Part shown: positions 9,021-14,928 of the stretch, piece after piece
Layout of the letters: each line of letters begins with the position of its first letter
Position numbering within the stretch: the stretch's first letter is position 1
Assembly (NCBI GenBank): GCA_002452325.1
Contig: DKFG01000233.1
Location: 1-20,268 of the forward strand
Source of the DNA: Geobacter sp. UBA6802
GTDB taxonomy: Bacteria > Desulfobacterota > Desulfuromonadia > Geobacterales > Pseudopelobacteraceae
DNA: 20,268 bases
Direction: 5' to 3'
Translations under genes and position numbers: made by a program
Notes under the pieces: generated by a model
What the model was told of the DNA's origin: nothing
Seen by the model: only the letters and a program-made list of their open reading frames with translations
The model's database searches: none

Positions 9021-11894
9021 TTAGACCACTGTCCAGCCAATGGTGAACAGCCGTTCCCGTGTTGTTTTCTGTGTCATCTGTTGTTCCAGCCGGGCAATCA
9101 GGGCATCACGCCTTTCGATGATCTGGTCCTCGACATCGAAGATCCGTTGCCGCTGCTTGCGCTGTTTCTTTTCCAACTCCACAATCTGCTTCTGCAGCTC
9201 CACCTGCTCGGTGGTGGTTGCCGCCTGCCGTGCCTGACGGTTCAACAGCTTCAGCCTGGCCTTGGTCTCTTTCAGCTCCTTTTCAGAGGCAAGCACCAGG
9301 TCATCGGCCCATTTTTCCAGCTTTTCCCGCTCTTCCTGGAAATGCCGGTTACTGGTCTCCAGCGCCCTGGCAATGGTTGCCGCTGCATGGCGATCGGTTT
9401 CAGCGGCAAGCCGCTGGGTGGTGGCCTTCAGATCGGTTGGCTGGCTGATCTCTGCCCTGCACTGGAACAGCTTCTCGCACTGCTCATGGTCAAGGGGGGT
9501 GCCGTCAGCACGGAATGCGCTGAACAGCAGATGTTCTTCAGTGTCAAAGGAGGTGATGGTGAGCCGCTCCAACGCCAGGACGCCGGTCTGCCCCTTGAGC
9601 GCCTCTACCATCGCAATCTTGGTGGGGTGGCTGCTGATGTCAAAACAAAGCTCAGCTTGCGGGGTTGCCTGCTGTAAGGCGCTGTCCAGCACATATTCGC
9701 CCAGCGGGTGGGAGAGGCGGTAGAGGAAGGCACCTTCAATGTTGTGGCGGCTTTTGCTGATAAGATGATAGCGGCCCTGCGGAACGGCTGTCGGAGGAGT
9801 CTTCAGGTCGAACAGCAGCTCTTCATCATCAAAAAGGGCCTGCTGATTGAGCACTATTTTTGTGACAGCCCAGAATAACCTGCTGAAGCGGTCGAGCTGA
9901 TGACGGGTCTGGTCCAGCCGCACCTTTAAGCGGGAGTGGACATCCTCATCAAAATGCTCCAGCAGGGTTTGCCGGGTTTCGCTCATGCGGTTGGCAATGG
10001 CCTGTTCCATCTCGGCCTGCAGTGCGGCAAAGGCCGCCTCAATCTCTCCGGTGCTGCGGCACTTCTGGTAGATGCTCAGGATACGACGTTCAAAATCAAC
10101 GCCGGTCTCGATGCTGCCCAAAACCTCGTCCGATGCGCCAAAGACACCGGAGAACAGGTTGAACTTTTCGGTCAGTAGCTCGTAGACCCGACGGTCGGCA
10201 TCGTTGCGCTCATTGAGGAAGTTGATCACCACCACGTCATGCTTCTGGCCGTAACGGTGACAACGTCCGATCCGCTGCTCGATCCGTTGCGGGTTCCAGG
10301 GCAGGTCGTAGTTAATGACCAGGGAGCAGAATTGCAGGTTGACACCCTCTGCTGCCGCTTCGGTGGCCAGCATGATCTCGGCTTTGTCACGGAAATGCTC
10401 AATCAGGGCAGTCCGGCGGTCGGCAGTTCTGGAGCCGCTGACCCGTCCGGTATCCGCATTATCTTTGAGCCACTGTTCAAGGATGGCGTTACTGTCAGGA
10501 TCAGTGTTGCTGCCGTTGAAGAGCACGATCCGTCCGGCAAAACCGTTGGCCTCAAGGAAGGTCTTCAGGTAGTCCTGTGTGCGCCGGCTTTCAGTGAAGA
10601 TCAGCGCCTTGCGGCACGCCCCCATCTTCTCCATCTCATCAAAGCCGATCTCAAGCGCGGTGCAGAGGGTACGGGTCTTGGTATCGACACCGATCTGTCG
10701 TGCCTGGGCGATGAAACCGTCCAGCTCGGCGATTTCAACATCAAGCTGCGTGCGGTCGATGGCCTGCTGCTGTGGCTCTTCCTGGAGGCTGTCTTCAGTG
10801 TCTGCTGTCTCGACTTCCTGTTCCTCTTCCAGAAAATCATCCCCCAGCTCATCCCCCTCAACCAGCTTCTCAAGCAGATTTTCCGGTTCGGGCAGCCCGG
10901 CACGCAGCGTCTCAAGGCGCTGTTTGATGGTTTCCAAGGTGCCCGCTACGGCTTGTGTAGAGGAGGCCAGCAGCTTGCGTGCAATCAGGGTGGTAAGGGT
11001 ACGCTGACGATCGGGGATGGCGTAGGTGTCGGCGCGTTGCAGGAAATTCGATATGGCTTCGTAGAGAGACTGTTCCTGGTCCGACGGTCGGAATGGGCGA
11101 GTAATGGCACGACGTTCAGTGTAGCGGATGTATTCCAACACCTGAGAGCGCAGGGTGCGTTTGGCAAAACCGGCCAGCCGCCGTTTGAGCGCATCCAGGT
11201 CGGCACTACTGCCGGTGTACTGCTCACGGAATGATGGCAGATCGCCAAAGATCTGCTCATCAATCAAGGTGGACAGTCCGTATAGCTCCAGCAGCGAGTT
11301 CTGCAGCGGCGTGGCGGTGAGCAGCAGCTTCTTGCGATCCTCCAGCGCCCAGCGGATACCTTGCCCCATACGGTTGCTGGGGCGGTAGGCATTACGCAGC
11401 TTGTGTGCTTCGTCAATTACCGCCAGATCCCAGGGGATCAACTTCACCAGCTCTTTCTGCTGGGTGGCAAAGTTAAGCGACGTGATGACGATGCTGTCGG
11501 CACTGAACGGGTTGTCGCTCCCGCCCCGCAGTGCCTCTTTGAACGACTTGGCCTCAAGGATCACCGACGGCAGGTTGAATTTTTCCGCCAGCTCCAGACT
11601 CCACTGCTTACGCAAGGCCGCCGGGCAGATGACGATCAGACGCCGACGCCGTTCCGCCCAATACTGGCAGAGCACCAGCCCGGCTTCGATGGTCTTGCCG
11701 AGGCCGACTTCATCAGCCAGCAGGACCCCTTTGGATAATGGCGAACGGCAGGCAAACAGCGCAGCCTCGATCTGGTGTGGATTCAGATCAACCGAGGCAT
11801 CGAACAGCGACATAGAGAGCTGATCTATGTCACCTGAGCCGGAGCGTCGCCGCAACTCGGCAGCGAAATATTTGGCATGGTAGGGGGTGGACAA
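9021..11894 (-). CDS. SNF2-family helicase, DrmD-like, first gene of the methyltransferase/Res operon
   Basis: This is an SF2/SNF2 DNA translocase. Counting from the proposed TTG start, motif I ADEVGLGKT is at residues 60-68, motif II DEAH near 161, motif III TATP near 191 and motif VI QRIGRCHRYGQ near 540. The last part is rich in charged residues and probably coiled coil. The open frame reaches an ATG at 12203, but that would run antisense through the XRE gene. I place the start at TTG 11894 (STPYHAKYFAAEL follows), where homologues as I remember them begin and a GGCGG sequence lies upstream; ATG 12017 is an alternative with no clear ribosome-binding site. The helicase with N-terminal PYHAKYFA resembles SNF2 proteins paired with adenine methyltransferases, such as DrmD of class 1 DISARM. 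The family name is from memory of motifs, not a search. Confidence 0.82.
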   Translation of the reverse strand: MSTPYHAKYFAAELRRRSGSGDIDQLSMSLFDASVDLNPHQIEAALFACRSPLSKGVLLADEVGLGKTIEAGLVLCQYWAERRRRLIVICPAALRKQWSLELAEKFNLPSVILEAKSFKEALRGGSDNPFSADSIVITSLNFATQQKELVKLIPWDLAVIDEAHKLRNAYRPSNRMGQGIRWALEDRKKLLLTATPLQNSLLELYGLSTLIDEQIFGDLPSFREQYTGSSADLDALKRRLAGFAKRTLRSQVLEYIRYTERRAITRPFRPSDQEQSLYEAISNFLQRADTYAIPDRQRTLTTLIARKLLASSTQAVAGTLETIKQRLETLRAGLPEPENLLEKLVEGDELGDDFLEEEQEVETADTEDSLQEEPQQQAIDRTQLDVEIAELDGFIAQARQIGVDTKTRTLCTALEIGFDEMEKMGACRKALIFTESRRTQDYLKTFLEANGFAGRIVLFNGSNTDPDSNAILEQWLKDNADTGRVSGSRTADRRTALIEHFRDKAEIMLATEAAAEGVNLQFCSLVINYDLPWNPQRIEQRIGRCHRYGQKHDVVVINFLNERNDADRRVYELLTEKFNLFSGVFGASDEVLGSIETGVDFERRILSIYQKCRSTGEIEAAFAALQAEMEQAIANRMSETRQTLLEHFDEDVHSRLKVRLDQTRHQLDRFSRLFWAVTKIVLNQQALFDDEELLFDLKTPPTAVPQGRYHLISKSRHNIEGAFLYRLSHPLGEYVLDSALQQATPQAELCFDISSHPTKIAMVEALKGQTGVLALERLTITSFDTEEHLLFSAFRADGTPLDHEQCEKLFQCRAEISQPTDLKATTQRLAAETDRHAAATIARALETSNRHFQEEREKLEKWADDLVLASEKELKETKARLKLLNRQARQAATTTEQVELQKQIVELEKKQRKQRQRIFDVEDQIIERRDALIARLEQQMTQKTTRERLFTIGWTVV

Positions 11895-11939
11895 CGGGCA
11901 GTTACCGCCGGACTTGATATCAATTTTTAAGCCGTCGGT

Positions 11940-11968
11940 ACTATAAGAAATACTTGATTTTAAGTAAA
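11940..11968 (-). promoter_or_regulatory. Promoter of the SNF2-methyltransferase-Res operon
   Basis: On the minus strand, -35 TTTACT (complement of 11963-11968) and -10 TATAGT (complement of 11940-11945) are separated by exactly 17 bp. The -10 matches five of six consensus bases and the -35 four of six. Transcription would begin near 11933, leaving a leader of about 40 nt before TTG 11894. This placement supports the TTG start over the upstream ATG codons. Confidence 0.6.
11951..11966. promoter_or_regulatory. Inverted repeat TACTT-N6-AAGTA, candidate XRE operator
   Basis: The perfect 5-bp arms at 11951-11955 and 11962-11966 lie inside the promoter spacer and overlap the -35 element of the minus-strand operon. 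Dyads of this size in this position are typical binding sites of small XRE dimers, and the XRE gene is the divergent neighbour. Binding is inferred. Confidence 0.45.
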
Positions 11969-12028
11969 GCAATGCTTGGTGTCGGCGCTCTCCGGTTATC
12001 GTTACTCTACGATCCATCGGAGTGTGAC

Positions 12029-12367
12029 ATGGGAACCATCTTGACCAGCAAACAAATTGGTTGGAAGCTGAGGAAACTTCGCCAGCAGGCAGGCTGGACG
12101 CAGGAGTATTTGGCAGAAAAAATCGGGGTGAGCACCCAGCAGATTCAAAACTATGAATCCGGCTCCAACAAGCTGAATACTGATCGCCTGCAGCAACTTG
12201 CACAGACGCTTGATGTGCCGGTACAGGCCTTCTTTACTGACGAGGCCGAACCCTACCCATTGGCTGTCTCTGAAAAACTGCTGCTAGATTCTTATCGCGC
12301 CATCCCGAACCGTGATATCCAGGAATCGATTCTCAAAATTACGGCTAATGCGACCAAGAACAGCTAA
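12029..12367 (+). CDS. XRE-family HTH regulator divergent from the defence operon
   Basis: The 112-residue protein is mostly a Cro/C1-type helix-turn-helix: IGWKLRKLRQQAGWTQEYLA, then GVSTQQIQNYESG with the conserved glutamines and YE(S)G turn, and TDRLQQLAQTLDVPVQAFF. The ATG at 12029 has GGAG about eight bases upstream; the open frame begins at 11954 but those extra residues do not belong to the fold and would cover the shared promoter. Its C-terminal helix (SEKLLLDSYRAI to the end) may help dimerise. It is divergent from the SNF2-methyltransferase-Res operon with about 134 bp between starts, the arrangement of controller proteins of restriction-modification systems, so it probably times or represses that operon. 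A direct effect on AbiE downstream is less likely. Confidence 0.82.
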   Translation: MGTILTSKQIGWKLRKLRQQAGWTQEYLAEKIGVSTQQIQNYESGSNKLNTDRLQQLAQTLDVPVQAFFTDEAEPYPLAVSEKLLLDSYRAIPNRDIQESILKITANATKNS

Positions 12368-12422
12368 ACAGAGGCAGCAGGGAAGGTAATCAGTCCTGAT
12401 GGATGAGCTGAAAACACAATAG

Positions 12423-12451
12423 TTGTTCAAGTAAATCTATTCTGCTATCCT
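12423..12451 (+). promoter_or_regulatory. Weak candidate promoter of the AbiE operon
   Basis: TTGTTC (12423-12428) and TATCCT (12446-12451) are 17 bp apart, about 65 bp before the antitoxin start. Consensus matches are three and four of six, so this is a suggestion. No other obvious sigma70 site was seen in 12368-12517. Confidence 0.3.
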
Positions 12452-12517
12452 CCCCAAATCATCTATTCACCTGCCTTTTGTGACTGAGGTGGTCGGGTTA
12501 GTGAGGCAGAACAAAAA

Positions 12518-13237
12518 ATGGATACACCCCCCCCAAAAAAATCGATTCTCTTCACCGGCATTCTCCCCGTACTCAAAGAGCAGAGCGCCTACTTTTCCCT
12601 CGCTGCCGTCAAGCGAGCCCTGACTGACGCAGAAATTGACCTTGCCGACAATACTCTCCGGGAGTACATGAGCGAGGCAATGGCATCCGGAATTGTATCT
12701 GATGCCGGACGTGGCTGGTACAGCCGCCACACAAAGCCGGTGAGCCTCGACCCCAAGCCGGTAGCAAAGATAATCCGGGTAGTGAAGAAAGCTTTTCCGC
12801 TTCTTGATTTCTGTTGCTGGTCCACGGTTCAATTCAATTCCTTTGCCCTCCACCTTATCGCTCAGCCGACCATTTTCCTTTACGCTGAGAGCGATGCGTT
12901 GGAAACGGTGGCCGGATTTTTCAAGAAGGAAGGGTGGGACGCATGGAGCAATCCCGGTAAAAGTATTGCCGAGCGCTTTGTTCATCCCGGAGACCGGACG
13001 GTCGTTCTTCGTCCTGCCATTGTCAAGCAACCGGAAACCAAAGATCATGTTGCACCTATCGAAAAAGCCCTGGTCGATCTTGTGATTGAAGCACAGAAGC
13101 TGAAGCTGCTGGACACCCCCGAAGTTCAGCGAATCATTGATACTGCTCTCGGAGCTGGCCTGCTGCAACTTGCTGTTTTGCTTGCGTATGCGGAGGAAAA
13201 GCGGGAAAAACTTGATAGCCTGGAGGTAACCCATTAA
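12518..13237 (+). CDS. AbiEi-type antitoxin (DUF6577-like), type IV toxin-antitoxin
   Basis: The 239-residue protein has an N-terminal winged-helix-like region (YFSLAAVKRALTDAEIDLADNTLREYMSEAMASGIV, here abbreviated as residues 24-60) followed by a conserved-looking DFCCWSTVQFNSFA block. Position directly before an AbiEii nucleotidyltransferase gene and its general pattern fit the DUF6577/AbiEi antitoxin group, which represses its operon and neutralises the toxin without direct protein binding in studied AbiE systems. The ATG at 12518 has GAGG about ten bases upstream. Codons 4-8 are an unbroken C8-A7 run (12527-12541), so replication slippage would knock the gene out of frame. Its last codons form the left arm of the large palindrome that reaches the toxin start. 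The family name is fairly secure by context, less so by sequence alone. Confidence 0.75.
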   Translation: MDTPPPKKSILFTGILPVLKEQSAYFSLAAVKRALTDAEIDLADNTLREYMSEAMASGIVSDAGRGWYSRHTKPVSLDPKPVAKIIRVVKKAFPLLDFCCWSTVQFNSFALHLIAQPTIFLYAESDALETVAGFFKKEGWDAWSNPGKSIAERFVHPGDRTVVLRPAIVKQPETKDHVAPIEKALVDLVIEAQKLKLLDTPEVQRIIDTALGAGLLQLAVLLAYAEEKREKLDSLEVTH

Positions 13238-13272
13238 CTCCGCACTTTTTAAAAATGCGGAGTTAATGGGTT
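13228..13272. promoter_or_regulatory. Palindrome with 17-bp perfect arms at the antitoxin/toxin junction
   Basis: The arms 13228-13244 and 13256-13272 are perfect complements around an 11-base spacer of one C, five T and five A. The left arm contains the antitoxin stop codon (13235-13237). The right arm contains GGAG (13259-13262) and GGG (13268-13270), the only Shine-Dalgarno-like bases before the toxin ATG at 13279. In mRNA the stem would hide them unless ribosomes finishing the antitoxin melt it. As DNA it could also be an operator or a terminator/attenuator. Confidence 0.7.
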
Positions 13273-13278
13273 GAAAAT

Positions 13279-14358
13279 ATGATCTCAGAAATTTGCTTTA
13301 CTGCCGACTGGCTTGAGAAAAAACGGAAAGAGTTGGGGAATGTCGATCCAATCCTGCTGGAACGGGCGCTGCATGCCTTCGCCCTCCTGGGACATCTGGC
13401 GGAAAGCGGTCTGGAATTCGTCTTCAAGGGAGGCACCAGCCTCCTGCTCCATATTCCGGAGTTCCGTAGGCTCTCCATTGATATCGATATTATCTGTTCT
13501 TCTCCTGCGGAAGAATTGGACCGGGTTCTACAACAGATTTCGAACGTTGCCCCATTCATCGATTATAAGGACGATGAACGAGATTCCGGGCGGTTGCCGA
13601 AACGTCGTCATTTCAAGTTTTACTTCGAGTCCAAGGTTCCAGGCAACCAGGCGCCATTTGTGCTCCTCGATGTCGTAGAGGAGTCCCGCATTCCTCATGT
13701 GGTGATCCAGAAGCCTATTACCCCCCAGTTGTTGGAAATACAACGAGTGATCCCCGTCAATATCCCAACCATAGAAAGCCTGCTGGCCGACAAACTGACC
13801 GCTTTTGCTCCGCGAACGACCGGCGTTCCGTTTGAGCCACCGGAAGGGAAAAAACCGGAACTGCAACAGATCGTAAAGCAGTTGTTCGATGTCGGGGAGC
13901 TGTTCATGCTGGCGGAAAATATCGACGAAATCAGGAGCGTCTATCAAAAAGCTTTCAAACTGGAAAACGAATACCGGGGCAGCGGTTTCCAGATGAGAGA
14001 CGCGCTTGAAGATACGTATGCCACTTCGATGGCGTATTGTCTGCACGGGCTGAAAAAAGTACCGCAACATCCGGATGCCCTGCAGCTTGAAAAGGGGAGA
14101 AAAAGCCTCGAATCTCACTTGGTAAACCATACGTTCGACTTGCCAGCCGCCAAGGTTGCGGCCGCAAGAGCCGCCTTGCTCACCAGGCTCATTGCCAGAG
14201 AGGATGCAAACCCATCATTAGCGCCTTGGCGGACTATGCCGGGTTTGGAAGTTTTTCCCACCTTGGAGATCACCGGTGAATGGAGCCGGCTCAACAGTTT
14301 GAGATCAAGTTTGCCGGAAGCATTCTGGTATTGGTATCAGGCGAGCAGGCTGGTGTAA
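13279..14358 (+). CDS. abiEii: AbiEii-type nucleotidyltransferase toxin
   Basis: The 359-residue protein contains the nucleotidyltransferase core FKGGTSLLL (about residues 49-57) followed by RRLSIDIDI (63-71) with the metal-binding aspartates D68 and D70. A later LLADKLTAF block is also typical of AbiEii/AbiGii proteins. Members of this family inactivate growth by nucleotide transfer, in studied cases to tRNA 3' ends, and cause abortive infection when the antitoxin is lost. The toxin follows the antitoxin by 41 nt across a strong palindrome, so its expression is probably coupled to antitoxin translation. The catalytic residues look intact. A damaged partial copy of the same kind of gene lies 0.4 kb downstream. 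Substrate of this particular protein is not predictable from sequence. Confidence 0.88.
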   Translation: MISEICFTADWLEKKRKELGNVDPILLERALHAFALLGHLAESGLEFVFKGGTSLLLHIPEFRRLSIDIDIICSSPAEELDRVLQQISNVAPFIDYKDDERDSGRLPKRRHFKFYFESKVPGNQAPFVLLDVVEESRIPHVVIQKPITPQLLEIQRVIPVNIPTIESLLADKLTAFAPRTTGVPFEPPEGKKPELQQIVKQLFDVGELFMLAENIDEIRSVYQKAFKLENEYRGSGFQMRDALEDTYATSMAYCLHGLKKVPQHPDALQLEKGRKSLESHLVNHTFDLPAAKVAAARAALLTRLIAREDANPSLAPWRTMPGLEVFPTLEITGEWSRLNSLRSSLPEAFWYWYQASRLV

Positions 14359-14374
14359 ATGTGATTGCATTTAC
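14355..14374. repeat. Small inverted repeat at the toxin stop codon
   Basis: GTAAATG (14355-14361) and CATTTAC (14368-14374) are perfect 7-bp arms with a six-base loop, overlapping the toxin TAA. No T-run follows, so it is a weak terminator candidate or simply chance. Confidence 0.35.
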
Positions 14375-14437
14375 GAGACAAGGAAAATATTTAAAGAAAA
14401 ATGACGTTATAACCGCCTTGATGATGTCTCAGGCTAT

Positions 14438-14659
14438 GTGAGGACAAAGGGGTTTGACAAGATACAGCAATACCAGATGGTGCTCTCAGCATTGGATGCT
14501 AAAAAAGGCAAACGGATCACACGGGAAGATGTTGCTGAGCTGTGTAAGGTCACCCCTGCCCAGGCATACCACCTGTTAAAAAAGATGACTAAGGATGGCA
14601 AGTTAGAGCTTCATGGTAATGGACGGGGCTCATATTACACTGCTAAAACGCACGGCTAA
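14438..14659 (+). CDS. Small winged-helix protein or C-terminal fragment of a lost gene
   Basis: The 73-residue frame starts with GTG at 14438 and reads as a winged helix: ITREDVAELCKVTPAQAYHLLKKM, then a wing-like GKLELHGNGRGSYYT. The frame is open further upstream only to 14405 (RYNRLDDVSGYV precedes), then hits TGA at 14402. Winged helices like this are common at the C termini of larger proteins, and the upstream in-frame residues look like protein too, so this may be the tail of a truncated gene. No good ribosome-binding site is visible before the GTG. A 26-codon frame from GTG 14361 ends at 14441 and overlaps it by a few bases, which could couple translation but is too short to trust. 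Function unknown. Confidence 0.45.
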   Translation: MRTKGFDKIQQYQMVLSALDAKKGKRITREDVAELCKVTPAQAYHLLKKMTKDGKLELHGNGRGSYYTAKTHG

Positions 14660-14686
14660 ACGCACGTAATAATCGCCAAACGCACG
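14646..14686 (+). repeat. Three copies of AAACGCACG
   Basis: Perfect 9-bp direct repeats lie at 14646-14654, 14658-14666 and 14678-14686, across the end and just past the small winged-helix frame. Starts are 12 and 20 bp apart. They may be binding sites or slippage/recombination debris; nothing in the sequence decides. Confidence 0.5.
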
Positions 14687-14773
14687 GTCGTGTGTTTATG
14701 TGTGATTACTTCATAAATACAAGTAAATGCAGCTGGTTGATGAGCTGCTAAAGGCAAGGGAGCGAATCGTTGA

Positions 14774-14922
14774 GAGTTGAAAAGCGTTGATCCGGGTCTG
14801 CTGGAAAAGGCGCTGCATGCCCTTGCTTTGCTGCGGCATTTGACAGAGAGTGGGTTGCATTTGCGTTCAAGGGCACCAGCCCGGAGGCGCACTGGTGCTG
14901 GTATCAGGCGAGTGAGGATTAA
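14774..14922 (+). pseudogene. Internally deleted remnant of a second AbiEii toxin gene
   Basis: From 14774 the frame reads ELKSVDPGLLEKALHALALL and continues RHLTESGLH, matching residues 18-45 of the intact toxin nearby (ELGNVDPILLERALHAFALL, GHLAESGLE). After about 14850 small deletions shift the frame at the GGTS region (TTCAAGGG-CACCAGCC survives). The DNA then jumps to CCGGAGGCGCACTGGTGCTGG, here positions 14881-14901, and ends WYQASED plus stop, matching the last residues of the intact toxin (PEAFWYWYQASRLV). About 0.9 kb of the gene centre is missing. The substitutions show it is a diverged relative, not a fresh duplicate. It lacks the DxD catalytic part and cannot be active. Confidence 0.8.
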
Positions 14923-14928
14923 AGGCTG

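Noticed and set aside
8556..9677. 373-codon open frame on the plus strand
   Set aside because: Antisense to the methyltransferase/SNF2 junction, spans two real genes, has no fold-like motifs and is Leu/Gln/Cys-rich as expected for an antisense shadow.
10239..11234. 331-codon open frame on the plus strand
   Set aside because: Lies wholly antisense to the SNF2 gene, whose helicase motifs are conserved; composition is typical of a shadow frame.
2565..11894. Complete DISARM or BREX system
   Set aside because: No DrmA, DrmB, DrmC, PglZ, BrxC or BrxL-like protein is present; only the SNF2 plus methyltransferase pair resembles part of class 1 DISARM.
12389..12400. ATCAG-TC-CTGAT inverted repeat after the XRE gene
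   Set aside because: Only 5-bp arms with a two-base loop and no T-run; too weak to call a terminator or operator.
12467..13234. 255-codon open frame on the minus strand
   Set aside because: Antisense to the antitoxin, which has context and family-like blocks; this frame has no recognisable domain.
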